Numbered from the stretch's first letter, positions 49,756 to 60,100 are shown. The stretch is DNA of 64,000 bases from Marivibrio sp040218065 (GCF_040218065.1 NZ_JAVJQE010000008.1:463566-527565); one strand, 5' to 3'. Program-made: numbers and translations. Notes: a model not told the origin generated them from the sequence alone.

Positions 49756-50913
49756 ATGCCCCGCCAGACCGAGCGTCTGCCCCTCGCCTCCCCCACGCCC
49801 GGCGTGGCCCGCCATCTTATGGTGCATCGATACGGCGCGCCCGGCGGGCGCCCGAAGGTCTATATCCAGGCGTCGCTGCACGCCGACGAGTGGCCGGGCC
49901 TGATGGCGATCCATCATCTGCTGCCGCTGCTCGACGCCGCCGACGCGGCCGGGGAGATCCAGGGAGAGATCATCGTCGTCCCCTACGCCAACCCGCTCGG
50001 CATGGACGCGCGCTACGGCGGCGGGATCGTCGGGCGCTACGCCTATGACGGCTCCGGCAACTACAACCGCGATTGGGCGGATTTGGCGCCGCTGATCGCC
50101 CAACGCCTGAACGGCCCGCTGTCGGGCGAGGCCGAAGCCGACGTGGAGCGCGTGCGCGGCGCGATCCGCGCCGCCGTCGCCGACCTGCCGAGCCGCACCC
50201 CGATGATGGAGCTGCGCCGCACCCTCATGGGCCTTTCTGCGGACGCCGATCACGTCCTCGACCTCCACTGCGACGGCGAGGCGGAGCTTCATCTCTACGC
50301 CAACGAAGCCCGCCGCGAGACGGCGATGGGCCTGGCCGAGGATCTCGGGATCGAGGTCGCGCTGCTGGAGGAGGAGGCCGGCGGCGGCGCCTTCGACACC
50401 GCGCCGGTGGAGCTCTGGTGGCGCCTGAAGGAGCACGACGTCCCCGGCGCGGAGAGACTGCCCGTCGCCTGCTTCGGCGCGACAGTGGAGTTGCGCGGAA
50501 AGGGGGACGTCTCCGACGAACTGGGGGCGCGCGACGCGGCCGGGCTGCTGCGCTTCCTGGCGCGGGTCGGCGCGACGACGCCGGCCGCGGCCGATCGCGC
50601 CGGCCCTGCGCCCGCCGCGACGCCGGTCGGTTACCGCCTGGATGCGGTCGACACGCTCAACGCGCCGGTCGCAGGCCTCGCCTGCTATCTGAAGCCGCTG
50701 GGCGCGACCGTGCAGGCGGGCGAGGTCGTCGCCGTCGTCATCGACCCGGCCGCCGAGCCCGGCGCGGCGCGCACCGAGGTGACGACGCAGCAGACCGGCC
50801 GCCTCTTCGCCTTCAACGAACACCGCTTGGTCCAGCCCGGCGACCGCATCGCCAAGGTCGCGGGGCGCGAGCCGCTCTCCTACCGCAAGCTGGGGGCGTT
50901 GTTGGAGGATTAG
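49756..50913 (+). CDS. Succinylglutamate desuccinylase/aspartoacylase family deacylase
   Basis: A 385-residue zinc amidohydrolase of the AstE/AspA (M14-like) family. The zinc ligands are in LHADEWPG near residue 39 and DLHCDGEAE near 173, with NRDWADL carrying the substrate-binding Arg. The C-terminal 90 residues (APVAGLACYLKPLG, GRLFAFNEHRLVQPGDRIAKV) form the beta-barrel lid. It converges on the amino-acid ABC operon; an AstE/AspA-like gene next to a basic amino-acid importer suggests use of N-acyl amino acids. The ATG at 49756 follows an AGAGG site. Confidence 0.86.
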   Translation: MPRQTERLPLASPTPGVARHLMVHRYGAPGGRPKVYIQASLHADEWPGLMAIHHLLPLLDAADAAGEIQGEIIVVPYANPLGMDARYGGGIVGRYAYDGSGNYNRDWADLAPLIAQRLNGPLSGEAEADVERVRGAIRAAVADLPSRTPMMELRRTLMGLSADADHVLDLHCDGEAELHLYANEARRETAMGLAEDLGIEVALLEEEAGGGAFDTAPVELWWRLKEHDVPGAERLPVACFGATVELRGKGDVSDELGARDAAGLLRFLARVGATTPAAADRAGPAPAATPVGYRLDAVDTLNAPVAGLACYLKPLGATVQAGEVVAVVIDPAAEPGAARTEVTTQQTGRLFAFNEHRLVQPGDRIAKVAGREPLSYRKLGALLED

Positions 50914-50923
50914 AAGCCGGCGC

Positions 50924-50951
50924 CCCTCGCCCCTTTCATAAGGGGAGAGGG
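50924..50951. terminator. Hairpin between convergent genes, likely terminator
   Basis: CCCCTT-TCAT-AAGGGG forms the inner stem (50930-50945), extended after one mismatch by five more pairs. It lies between the convergent deacylase and ABC permease genes and would fold in RNA from either strand. No T-run follows, so termination may be factor-assisted; it may also belong to the dispersed palindromes. Confidence 0.5.
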
Positions 50952-50968
50952 AGAAACAAGACGCGCCC

Positions 50969-51697
50969 CTACGCCGCCGGCTGCGGCGCGGGCGTCTTGG
51001 CGGGGGCGGTCTCGCGCGGGCGCAGATGGGCGTGGTAGCGGCGCTCGAGCGCCTTGAAGATCCGAGTGATGCCGAAGACCAGCACCCCGTAGAGCACGGC
51101 GGCCGAGATGAAGCCTTCCCAGGTGACGTAGTATTTCGCGTTCACCACGCGGCCCGCGCCCAGGATGTCGATCACCGTGATGGTCGAGGCGACGACCGAG
51201 CCGTGCAGCATGAAGATCACTTCGTTGCCGTAGGCGGGCAGCGCGCGGCGCAGCGCGCTCGGCATGATGATGCGGCGGACCCGCGTCCAGGGCGCCATGC
51301 CGGCGGCCTTCGCGGCCTCCACCTCGCCCCAGGGGGTCGCTTCGATCGCGCCGCGGAAGATCTCGGTCGTGTAAGCGGTGGTGTTGAGCACGAAGGCGAT
51401 CAGCGCGCACCACCAGGCGTCCTTCAGGACCACCCAGAAGACGCTGTCGCGCACCGCCTCGAACTGGCTGAGCCCGTAATAGAGCAGATAGAGCTGCACC
51501 AGCAGCGGCGTGCCGCGGAAGAAATAGGTGTAGGCCCAGACGATCGGGTTCCACACCGGATGGCGGTAGGCGCGGGCCAGCGACAGCGGGACCGACAGGA
51601 CGAAGCCGATCGCCAGCGCGATCGCGACCAGCAGCACCGTGTTGATGACGCCGGTCAGGAAGAAGTCCCAATTCTCGAAGACGAGGGCGAGATCCAT
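50969..51697 (-). CDS. Amino-acid ABC transporter permease, HisM type
   Basis: A 242-residue inner-membrane permease with five or six hydrophobic helices and the EAA loop EVEAAKAAGMAPWTRVRRIIMP near residue 145. It has an Ala/Pro-rich tail. It lies 14 bp after the HisQ-type gene, completing the importer. HisQ and HisM types form the heterodimer of basic amino-acid importers, so the two permeases in this operon fit that arrangement. Confidence 0.9.
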   Translation of the reverse strand: MDLALVFENWDFFLTGVINTVLLVAIALAIGFVLSVPLSLARAYRHPVWNPIVWAYTYFFRGTPLLVQLYLLYYGLSQFEAVRDSVFWVVLKDAWWCALIAFVLNTTAYTTEIFRGAIEATPWGEVEAAKAAGMAPWTRVRRIIMPSALRRALPAYGNEVIFMLHGSVVASTITVIDILGAGRVVNAKYYVTWEGFISAAVLYGVLVFGITRIFKALERRYHAHLRPRETAPAKTPAPQPAA

Positions 51698-51711
51698 CTT
51701 GCGTCTCCCCC

Positions 51712-52401
51712 TCAGGCCCGCCGCACGCCGGCGGAGTATTTGCGATCGAGGCGGTTGAGGCCCCAATCGGAGATCGCGGTCAGCACCAGATAGATGATCA
51801 GCACCGCGAAGAAGAACATGAACGGCTCCTGCGTCGCCTTGCCGCCGGCGTTGGCGTTGTAGACGACGTCCTGAAGGCCGATGACGCTGACCAGCGCCGT
51901 CGTCTTCAACAGCACCAGCCAATTGTTGGTGAAGGAGGGCAGCGCGTAGCGCACCAGCTGCGGCCAGATCACCCGCCGGAAGGTCAGGCTCGGCGTCATG
52001 CCGCAGGCGACCGCGGCCTCGATCTGTCCCTTCGGGATGGAGAGGAAGGCGCCGCGGAAGGTCTCCGTCATGTAGGCGCCGAAGATGAAGCCGATGGTCA
52101 GCACCCCGGCCATGAAGGGATTGACCTCGACATAGGTCCATAGCGAGGTGAGTTCGCCCAGATCGTTCAGCAGCAGCTGACCGCCGAAGAAGATCAGCAG
52201 CATGAGCACGAGGTCCGGCACGCCGCGGATCACGGTGGTGTAGGCCTCGGCGATCACGCCGGGGACGCGCGCCCCCGACAGCTTGCCCCACGCGCCCAGC
52301 AGGCCCAGCAGCACCGAGATCAGGACCGAGGCGATCGCCACCTCGATCGTCACCAGGACGCCGTCCAGCAGGTTCCAGCGATATTCCCAGACGCTTTCCA
52401 T
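51712..52401 (-). CDS. Amino-acid ABC transporter permease, HisQ type
   Basis: A 229-residue permease with several hydrophobic helices, TTVIRGVPDLVLMLLIFFGG near the beginning and the EAA loop IEAAVACGMTPSLTFRRVIWPQ near residue 130. It pairs with the HisM-type permease encoded just after it. The gene follows the binding-protein gene by 125 bp, a gap with a GGGCCCGCCG/GCGGGCC-type hairpin (about 52444-52490) that may limit permease expression relative to the binding protein. Confidence 0.9.
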   Translation of the reverse strand: MESVWEYRWNLLDGVLVTIEVAIASVLISVLLGLLGAWGKLSGARVPGVIAEAYTTVIRGVPDLVLMLLIFFGGQLLLNDLGELTSLWTYVEVNPFMAGVLTIGFIFGAYMTETFRGAFLSIPKGQIEAAVACGMTPSLTFRRVIWPQLVRYALPSFTNNWLVLLKTTALVSVIGLQDVVYNANAGGKATQEPFMFFFAVLIIYLVLTAISDWGLNRLDRKYSAGVRRA

Positions 52402-52526
52402 CGCATGGGCCTCCTCAAGCCGCGGCTTGATCCGAAACAGGAAGGCCCGCCGCCCGATCCGACATCCGGTCGGACGAGACGGCGGGCCCCGTCAACGCGT
52501 CACTCGGTCCTCGACCGGTCGGCCGT

Positions 52527-53303
52527 TCAGCCGCCGTAGATGTCGAACTCGAAGTACTTGTCGTTGATTTCCTTGTAGGTCCCGTCCTCGCGGATCGCGG
52601 CGATCGCGTCGTTCAACTTCTGACGCAGCTCGTCCTCGCCCTTGCGCACCGCGATGCCGGCGCCTTCGCCGAAATACTGCGGATCGGTGTGATCGCCGCC
52701 GAAGAAGGCGTAGCCCTCGCCGGCCTCGGTCTTCAGGAAGCCGTCCGAAACGGCGATCGAGTCGGCCAGAATGGCGTCGACGCGACCGGCCTGCAGGTCG
52801 AGATAGGCCTCGTCCTGGGTGGCGTAGCGCTTGATCTCCGAGTCGGTGTAGAGCGCGCTGACGTAATCGTCATGAATCGTGCCGCGCTGCACGCCGATCG
52901 TCTTGCCGGCCAGCCCTTCGGGCGTGTCCGCCCAGTCCACGCCTTCCTCGGCGGCGAACTTGGCGGGGGTCTGATAGTACTTGTTGGTGAAGTCGACGAC
53001 CTTCTGGCGATCCGGCGTGATCGACATGGAGGCGATGATGGCGTCGTACTTCTTCGCCTGCAGGGCGGGAATGATGCCGTCCCAGTCCTGCTCGACGAGC
53101 GTGCACTCGACATTCATCTCGGCGCAGAGCGCGTTGGCGATGTCGATGTCGAAGCCGACCAGTTCGCCGGAGGCGGTCTTCTCCGAGAACGGAGGATAGG
53201 CCCCTTCGACGCCGATGCGCAGCGTGTCCTGCGCGGAGGCGGCCGAAACGCCGAGGGCCATCACGCCCGCGGCCAGGGCGGCGGTGAATTTCGGGAAACG
53301 CAT
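52527..53303 (-). CDS. Periplasmic lysine/arginine/ornithine-type binding protein
   Basis: A 258-residue type II binding protein of ABC family 3. It has a signal peptide (KFTAALAAGVMALGVSAASA, cut before QDTLRIG), then EGAYPPFSE and GFDIDIANALCAEM, ligand residues SMSITPDRQKVVDFT and a C-terminal DGTYKEINDKYF. The pattern matches ArgT/HisJ-like proteins, so lysine, arginine, ornithine or histidine is likely. The ATG at 53303 has AGGAG 10 nt upstream; a GTG at 53312 is too close to that site. Confidence 0.92.
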   Translation of the reverse strand: MRFPKFTAALAAGVMALGVSAASAQDTLRIGVEGAYPPFSEKTASGELVGFDIDIANALCAEMNVECTLVEQDWDGIIPALQAKKYDAIIASMSITPDRQKVVDFTNKYYQTPAKFAAEEGVDWADTPEGLAGKTIGVQRGTIHDDYVSALYTDSEIKRYATQDEAYLDLQAGRVDAILADSIAVSDGFLKTEAGEGYAFFGGDHTDPQYFGEGAGIAVRKGEDELRQKLNDAIAAIREDGTYKEINDKYFEFDIYGG

Positions 53304-53425
53304 GGTGCTCACTCTCCTCGTTTATCGGGGCGGCGGACGGCGCGGGAACCAAGCGTCCCGCCTCCTTGTCGCCCGTGGTTTGATCCGGCGTCGCGCCGGT
53401 TCTCCCTCGTTCGGCCGCTCCTCCC

Positions 53426-54235
53426 TCACTCGCGGGTGCGGGCGAGAAACTGCCGAAACCGGTCTGAGCGCGGATTGCTGAAAACCTCATCCGGCGGCCC
53501 CCGCTCCTCGACGCGCCCCTGGTGGAGGAAGACGACCTCCGAGGCGACGTCGCGGGCGAAGCCCATTTCGTGCGTGACAACGATCATCGTACGGCCTTCT
53601 TCCGCCAAATCTCGCATCACGGTCAAGACCTCGCCCACCAGCTCCGGATCGAGGGCGGATGTCGGCTCGTCGAACAGCAGCGCCGACGGCTCCATGGCCA
53701 GCGCGCGCGCGATCGCCGCGCGCTGCTGCTGGCCGCCGGACATGTGGGCGGGATAGTAGTCGCGGCGCTCCCAAATGCCGACCTTGTTGAGCAGCGCCTC
53801 CGCGCGTTCCAGCGCCTGTTTCTTCGGAACGCCCAGGACGTGGACCGGCGCTTCGATCACATTCTCCAAAACCGTCATGTGAGCCCAGAGATTGAAGCTC
53901 TGGAACACCATGGCGAGCTGGGTGCGGATGCGCTGCACCTGCTTGGGATCGGCCGGGACGGGTTGGCCGCGCTTTTCGGTCATCCGAATGGTTTCGCCGT
54001 TGACGGACACCTGACCGGCGTTCGGAGTCTCCAGCAGATTGAGGCACCGCAGAAACGTGCTCTTGCCCGAGCCCGACGAGCCGAGCATGGCCATCACGTC
54101 GCCGCGCCGCGCGGTCAAAGAGACGCCTTTCAGCACCTCGATCTCGCCGAAGCTCTTGTGCAGGTCGTCGACCGCCAGCACCGTCTGATCGGCGACGGGT
54201 CCGGCTCCGCCCCCGGTCGGGCTCACCCCATCCAT
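53426..54235 (-). CDS. Amino-acid ABC transporter ATP-binding protein, HisP type
   Basis: A 269-residue ABC ATPase. Walker A LGSSGSGKST is near residue 52, the Q-loop follows at VFQSFNLWAHMTV, the signature MSGGQQQRAAIARAL near 155, Walker B LLFDEPTSALDP near 178 and the H-loop VTHEMGFARDVA near 210. It is the first gene of the importer operon, followed by the binding protein and two permeases. The ATG at 54235 is used; an upstream TTG adds four residues. Confidence 0.93.
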   Translation of the reverse strand: MDGVSPTGGGAGPVADQTVLAVDDLHKSFGEIEVLKGVSLTARRGDVMAMLGSSGSGKSTFLRCLNLLETPNAGQVSVNGETIRMTEKRGQPVPADPKQVQRIRTQLAMVFQSFNLWAHMTVLENVIEAPVHVLGVPKKQALERAEALLNKVGIWERRDYYPAHMSGGQQQRAAIARALAMEPSALLFDEPTSALDPELVGEVLTVMRDLAEEGRTMIVVTHEMGFARDVASEVVFLHQGRVEERGPPDEVFSNPRSDRFRQFLARTRE

Positions 54236-54604
54236 CAGTGGCTCCAAGCCCCCTGGCTTCGCCGCGCTCCCGTCATTGGCGCCGATCCTGTGCGCGTCTG
54301 CGCGTCGGCCGGTGAGCTAAGCGGCGCGAGTCCCCCCCGATCGGACCCGCATCGTCCCTGTCATACAAACGAAACCGTAGTGGTATGCCGAAACGGACGC
54401 AAGCGCATTGCGTTGCGGCGCCGAATCACGGCTTGTTCTTCTCAGCATGCTCTTTTCGTCCGGTTTTTCCTGGCGGGTATATGGTGGTCTATACTATATG
54501 TTGCCGTGGGAGAGAGCGCGCTCACGAGGTTTGGCGGGCGCTTGGCTCAGCTGATAGGAACCCTGCGCGGCCGAGGCCGCGAGAGCCTGGGTAGGTCCGA
54601 GACC
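54236..54604. other. Divergent intergenic region with probable tolC-type promoter
   Basis: The 369 bp between the ABC ATPase gene and the TolC-type gene contain no convincing gene. A -10-like TATACT (54490-54495) inside an AT-richer patch is the best promoter for the rightward gene, giving a start near 54502 and a leader of about 100 nt; the -35 is weak. The leftward promoter is not obvious. Short candidate peptides here look like chance reading frames. Confidence 0.45.
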
Positions 54605-56746
54605 GTGACGAGCGAGGACCGATACGGAGTCCGCGGTTTTGCGGCGACCGGTCGTCTGGTCAGGCGGGCGGCGCGCCGCATTGTGCGACGCCGCGCCCGG
54701 CTGCTCGCGGGAGGCGCGGCCTGGGCCGTCCTGATCGCGGCGCCCGGGGCGTGGGCGATCGAATTGAGCGACGCCGTCCGAAGCGCCCTGCAGACCAACC
54801 CCGACGTCGGCATCGTCGCCGAGAACAAGCGCGCTGTTGAGTACGAGTTGGAGCAGGCGGAGGGCGGCTACTATCCCTCCGTCGATTTCCAGGCGTCGAG
54901 CGGCTACGAGTGGACGGACGACCGCTCGACCCGCGGGCGGTCCAAGGCGGGCGGCGACGCGGACTCCGTGCGCATGCCGCGCTGGGAGTCGAGCCTGACC
55001 CTGACCCAGCCGATCTTCGACGGCTTCGCCACCGACGCGGATGTCTCGCGCCAGGAAAGCCGGGTCGTCTCGGCCTCGCGTCGGGTGCGGGAGACGGCGG
55101 AGTTCGTCGGCCTGGACGCCATCGAAGCCTACCTGGAAAGCCTGCGGCAGCGGGAACTCGTGGCGATCGCCGAGGATAACGTGCGCAGCCACGAGCAGAC
55201 GCTGGAACTCGTCGAGGCGAAGGCGGCCGGCGGCGCAGCCACCGTCGCCGACATCCAGCAGGCGCAGTCGCGCCTCGCGGCCGCGGAGAGCACCTTGACC
55301 GAAGCGGAGGCGCGTCTGCGCGACGCGGACGCGACCTACGTGCGCGTCATCGGCGAAAGCCCGAGCGAGCTGTTCCGGCCGCAACCTCCGCTTTGGTCCT
55401 TGCCGAAAAGCTTGGACGGCGCGGTGGAGATCGCGTTGCGCAACAATCCGACGATCGCGGTCACCCGCGCCGATCTCGATACAGCGCGGGAAGACTACAA
55501 GGCCTCGAAGTCGGCCTTCATGCCGAGCGTCAATCTTGAGATTTCGGGCGAGACCAGTCGGAACCTGGAGGGCTCGCGCGGAGCCGACTACGGGGCGTCG
55601 GCGCTGTTGCGGCTCAACTACAATCTCTTCAACGGCGGGCGCGACGTCAATCGACGCCAGGAGCTGGTGCATCGCATCGCGGAGTCCCGGCAGCGCCACA
55701 ATCGGGCGATGCGGCTCACCGAAGAGGAAATGCGTTTGGCCTGGAATGCGCTGACCGCCGCACGCGATCGGCTGCGCGCGCAGCGCCGGGAAGTCGAGGC
55801 GAACGACCGCGTGCGCCAGACCTACCGTCAGCAATTCGATCTTGGCGGGCGCAATCTTCTGGAATTGCTGGATTCTGAAAACGAGTACTTTCTGGCGCGC
55901 GGGAATTTGGTGAGTTCCGAGTTCACGGAGCTTTTTTCGGTCTACCGCATTCTGGCGACGGGCGGCGTGCTTCTGGCGGCGCTTGACGTGCCGCAGTTGG
56001 GCGACGGGCGCACCGGCCTCGATCCCACGCCGCCGGACCAAATCAATCTAGAGCGTCAGCTGGAGGCGCCGCCTGAAGAGGGAGGCGTGGGCCAGGGCGG
56101 CGACCCGACGCTGTCGCCGGACGCCGCCGGCGGGTTGCCAGCCCCGCCTGTCTTCACCGAACCGGGGGCGGCGCTCGACCCCTCCGCGCCGCTCGATCCT
56201 TCCGCGCCTCTCGATCCCTCTGCGCCGCTCGATCCCTCTGCGCCGCTTGATCCCTCTGCGCCGCTTGATCCGAGCGGCGGGGGGGAGGGGGCGTCGACGG
56301 TGGACCCCTCGGCGCCGCTCGACCCGTCCGCCCCGCTCGACCCGTCCGCTCCGCTCGACCCGTCCGCTCCGTTGGATCCGAGCCTTCCGCTCGATCCGAA
56401 CGCGCCATTGGATCCGAACGCGCCGCTGGACCCGAGCGCCCAGGGCGCGCCGATGGAGGAGAGCTTCCCGGACGTTGCGCCGTTGCGTCGGGTCAGCGAG
56501 GCGGACGCCGCGCAGTTCACGGCCCTGGGAGGCGGCGGCCCACGACTTCCCGACGCACCGTCGAAACATCCGGCGGCCGACGGTCCCGCCTCGCGCCTGC
56601 ACGTCATGGCGGGCCCGGATGAGGAGGGCGCAGACGTACCGGGCGCCGGCGCGCTTAGGAGCGGGCGAGAGAAGGCGGAGGCCGCCGTCCGCGCCGCGCC
56701 GGTTCGTCAAGCGCCCGCGGCTCCGTACGGACTGTTCACGGAGTGA
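54605..56746 (+). CDS. TolC-family type I secretion outer-membrane protein with (LDPSAP)n tail
   Basis: A 713-residue TolC/AggA-type protein. After an Arg-rich start, a hydrophobic segment (LLAGGAAWAVLIAAPGAWA) ends in a signal cleavage site before IELSDAVRSALQTNPDV. Two homologous outer-membrane efflux repeats follow: about 65-270 (LTQPIFDGFATDADV, VEAKAAGGAATVADIQQAQS) and 275-460 (RLNYNLFNGGRDVNRR, FDLGGRNLLELLDSENEY). The last 220 residues are an unusual Pro/Asp-rich extension with 14 LDPSAP-type hexapeptides. No ATG is available: GTG 54605 is chosen, GTG 54506 is possible. It lies before a giant adhesin gene, so LapE-like export of that adhesin is likely. Confidence 0.85.
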   Translation: MTSEDRYGVRGFAATGRLVRRAARRIVRRRARLLAGGAAWAVLIAAPGAWAIELSDAVRSALQTNPDVGIVAENKRAVEYELEQAEGGYYPSVDFQASSGYEWTDDRSTRGRSKAGGDADSVRMPRWESSLTLTQPIFDGFATDADVSRQESRVVSASRRVRETAEFVGLDAIEAYLESLRQRELVAIAEDNVRSHEQTLELVEAKAAGGAATVADIQQAQSRLAAAESTLTEAEARLRDADATYVRVIGESPSELFRPQPPLWSLPKSLDGAVEIALRNNPTIAVTRADLDTAREDYKASKSAFMPSVNLEISGETSRNLEGSRGADYGASALLRLNYNLFNGGRDVNRRQELVHRIAESRQRHNRAMRLTEEEMRLAWNALTAARDRLRAQRREVEANDRVRQTYRQQFDLGGRNLLELLDSENEYFLARGNLVSSEFTELFSVYRILATGGVLLAALDVPQLGDGRTGLDPTPPDQINLERQLEAPPEEGGVGQGGDPTLSPDAAGGLPAPPVFTEPGAALDPSAPLDPSAPLDPSAPLDPSAPLDPSAPLDPSGGGEGASTVDPSAPLDPSAPLDPSAPLDPSAPLDPSLPLDPNAPLDPNAPLDPSAQGAPMEESFPDVAPLRRVSEADAAQFTALGGGGPRLPDAPSKHPAADGPASRLHVMAGPDEEGADVPGAGALRSGREKAEAAVRAAPVRQAPAAPYGLFTE
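56174..56443 (+). repeat. 18-bp tandem repeats encoding LDPSAP
   Basis: Fourteen in-frame hexapeptide units (five LDPSAP, one LDPSGG, an eight-residue spacer, one VDPSAP, three LDPSAP, one LDPSLP, two LDPNAP, one LDPSAQ). Several neighbouring 18-bp units are identical or differ by one base, so the array can change length by slippage or recombination. Confidence 0.95.
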
Positions 56747-57132
56747 GCGGCCAAGACTGCGGCGGCGCCCCGCAAACGGGCGCCGACGCGTCCGATGGTC
56801 GAATCGATGCGGCCGGGCTCCTCTTTCTCTTGCCTTCGACGCGCGCTGACACGTCGGTTTCCCTTCGGGCGTTGAATGCTTTCTATTTGTTTTAAAAGTA
56901 TAATTATGATATCGATAAAAATTTAATTAAATTCGTATAAAAGATTTTCAAATTTTTGTAGATTTTCACCCCATCGCGACCTTAGAGTGCGCTCGGATAA
57001 GGCGGGGCGAAGTGCGTCCCGTCGTCCAGTTGGGCGACCGGAACGCGGTTGCACGACCGGAAAGCGAAGCGCCCCGCCACGGTTCGTCGAGAGGGTCGAC
57101 GTCAGCGGGACGGCATCTGAAAGGCGAGAGCC
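56747..57132. promoter_or_regulatory. Intergenic region with AT-rich island upstream of giant adhesin gene
   Basis: A 386-bp gap. Bases about 56878-56972 are strikingly AT-rich (TTTAAAAGTATAATTATGAT, then runs such as AATTTAATTAAATT) in otherwise 70 percent GC DNA. TATAAT occurs at 56899-56904. This looks like a promoter with UP-type or silencer-binding AT sequence controlling the adhesin, with a leader of more than 200 nt. No small gene is supported inside it. Confidence 0.65.
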
Positions 57133-60100
57133 ATGGCGGTTGAGGGTCAGATCCCGAGCCCGGGATACCAGAACGGCGCGGACGACGCGTTCGATTTCAT
57201 CCCGGAGAGCCACGAGGCGGCCGGCGCCGCGATCTCGATCGGCGCGCCGCTCGGCGGCGGGTCGGACACGATCCCGGTCGCGCCCGGGCAGGCGCTGCGT
57301 CTGGATTTCGACCCGGGCGAGGTCGCCGTGACCTCCGGCCCGGACGGCGTGACCCTCACCTTCGCCGACGGCTCCACCTTGACCCTCGCCTCGACCGAAC
57401 CCGGCGGCTTCGGGGACAATCCCCCGCTTCTGCTGACCCCGGATTCCCAGTATGAGGACGCGCGAAATCGAGCGGCGCAAGATGGCGGCGAGCGCGCCGT
57501 TAGCGATGAGTCGGACGGCGGAGACTCGAGCAATCCGTTCCAGTTCGCCGCCGGCGACGCCGAGCTCGAGGCGCGGGCGATCGAGGTGGACAAACCCGGC
57601 GCGGGCGAAACCAGCGAGATGCTGATCCAACCCGGGCAGCCGCTGAAGCTCAATTTCGATCTCGACGAGGTCGAGGTCATCCAGACCGACAGCGACATCG
57701 TGCTCAGCTTCGCCGACGGCGCGCAGATCTCGTTCAGCTCTCTGGTGGACGCCGCCTTCTCCGAGGCCCCGCCGGTGCTGTTGCTGCCGGACGGCAGCCT
57801 GATGAGCTCCCAGGAGCTCATCGACATGGGATCCAACATCGACGCGCTGGCCGACGCGTTGGCGGGCGTCGACACGGCGGCCGGGCAGGCCAATGTGGGC
57901 CCGGTGACCAATTACGGCGACGGCGCCGGCGAGCAGCCGGGCGAGAGCGCTTTGGGCGCCGACACCCCCGCCCCGACGCTGGCGAGCGGCGGTCTGCCGC
58001 CGGCCCCGCCGCCGCTTCCGCCGCTTTCTTCGGCGCCGCCTCCGCCGCCCCCGCCGCCTCCGCCTCCGCCGCCGCCTCCGCCGCCTCCGCCGGAGCCTGA
58101 TCTGTCGAGCCCGCCGAGCCTGGGCGCCTTCTCGCTCGAGCGCGACGAGGACGATCTGACGGCCGGCTCGGACGGCGCGGACGCGCTGTCGGTCAGCCAG
58201 ACGCTCTCGATCACCGAGGGGTCGGGCGACGTCACCGGCGTCACGCTCTCGGCCGGGGGCGGCCTGCAGGCGCTGAACCTTACGTCGGGCGGCGAGGCGC
58301 TTAGCTACTCGGTCTCCGGCGACGGTCAGACGCTGACCGCGACGGCCGGCGGCGAGACTGTGTTCACCGCGGCGCTCAGCCAGTCGGGCGGCGCCTATTC
58401 CCTGACTTTCACGCTGAACGGCGGGCTCGACCACCCGTCGGGCGCGGGCGAGAATTCGGTGAGCAACATTCCGCTGACGCTGAGCGTCGCGGCTGACGAC
58501 GGCGAGACCGGGACCGCGACCGTGACGGTCGGCGTGGTCGACGACGTGCCGACCGCGATTTCCGACGGCACCGCCTCGGTCGCCGAAGGCGGCGCGGCCT
58601 TGACCGGCAATGTGATGACGAACGACACGGTCGGCGCCGACGGGGCCGACCTGACCTCGTTCCAGTACACGGCCGCGAGCGGCGCGACCGCGACCGCGGC
58701 CGCCGGCGAGACCGTCACGACGCCGAACGGCTCGCTTACCGTGAACGCCGACGGCTCCTGGAGCTTCACGCCGAACGCCGTGCTGGATCACTCCGCCGGC
58801 GCGGTGCAGGACGGCTTCATCTACACCCTGACGGACGGCGACGGGGACACCGCCAGCGCGTCCCAGAACATCTCGATCACCGACGCCGGCGCGGCGACGA
58901 TCGCGGCCGAGGATACGAGCGTCGACGAGGACGATCTGGCGGCCGGCCGGGATTCGAGCCCGGAATCCACGACCGTCTCGGGCGCCTTCACCCAGACGGG
59001 CGGCCAGGACGCGATCGCGGACATCCAGTTCAGCGGGACCGACGGCCTGCCGAGCCTCACCTCGAACGGCGAGGCGGTGACCTACAGCCTCTCGTCCGAC
59101 GGTAAGACGCTGACCGGCTCCGCCGGCGGCGAGACGATTTTCACCGCGACCGTCAAGTCGGACAATTCAGGCTACGACTTCACGCTGTCGGGCGCGATCG
59201 ACCACGCCTACGGCGGCGGCGAGAACAGCCTGGATCTGCCCTTCGCCGTGACCGTCACGGACGCGGACGGCGACACGGCCGCCGGCTCCTTCTCGGTCTC
59301 CGTCGTCGACGACACGCCGGTCGGGGCGAGCGAGCAGACGCTGACCGTCAGCGAGGACGGAGGCGCGGTCGGGACCGATCACGGCGCGCCCAACCTGCTG
59401 GCGAACGAGACCTTCGGCGCCGACGGCCAGCCGGCCTCCGGCGCGACCATTACCGGCTTCGGCTACACCGATGCGACGGGCGCGACGCAGAGCGCGAACG
59501 CCGGCGAGACGGTGACGACGCAGTACGGCTCGCTCACCGTCAACGCCGACGGCACCTGGTCCTATACGGCGACGACCGGCGCCGATCACGACGCCAACGA
59601 ATTCCCGTTCGACAGCTTCAGCTACACGCTGGTGGACGCCGACGGCGATGCGGTCAGCGGCCAGCAGCCGATCCTGCTGACCGACGCCGGCCCCTCGATC
59701 GACGTCGACGGGGGCCTGGGCGCCGACGGCGACAGCTTCACGGTGGACGAGGACGATCTGTCGGCCGGATCCGACGGCTCGGACGCCGTCTCCGTCAGCG
59801 GTCAGCTGACGATCGACGGCGCGGCCGACGGGGTTGAGAGCGTGGCGCTTGAGATTCCGCAGGCGCTGCAGGATATGGGGCTCACCTCCGGCGGGCAGGC
59901 GCTGAGCTACAGCGTCTCCGGCGACGGCCAGACGCTGACGGCCTCGGCCGGCGGCGAGGCTGTCTTCACCGTCGCGCTCAGCGAAAGCGGCGGCCAGTAC
60001 GGCTTCACTTTCACCTTACAGGGCGAGCTGGATCATCCGGACGCCGCGGGTGAGAACGTCATTTCCGGCGTGCCCTTCCAGGTGCAGGTCGCGGACACGG

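Noticed and set aside
54534..54607. tRNA-like string (GGCTCAGCTGATAGG followed by GGTCCGAGACC)
   Set aside because: The D-arm and T-arm resemblances do not combine with a matching 7-bp acceptor stem or anticodon arm.
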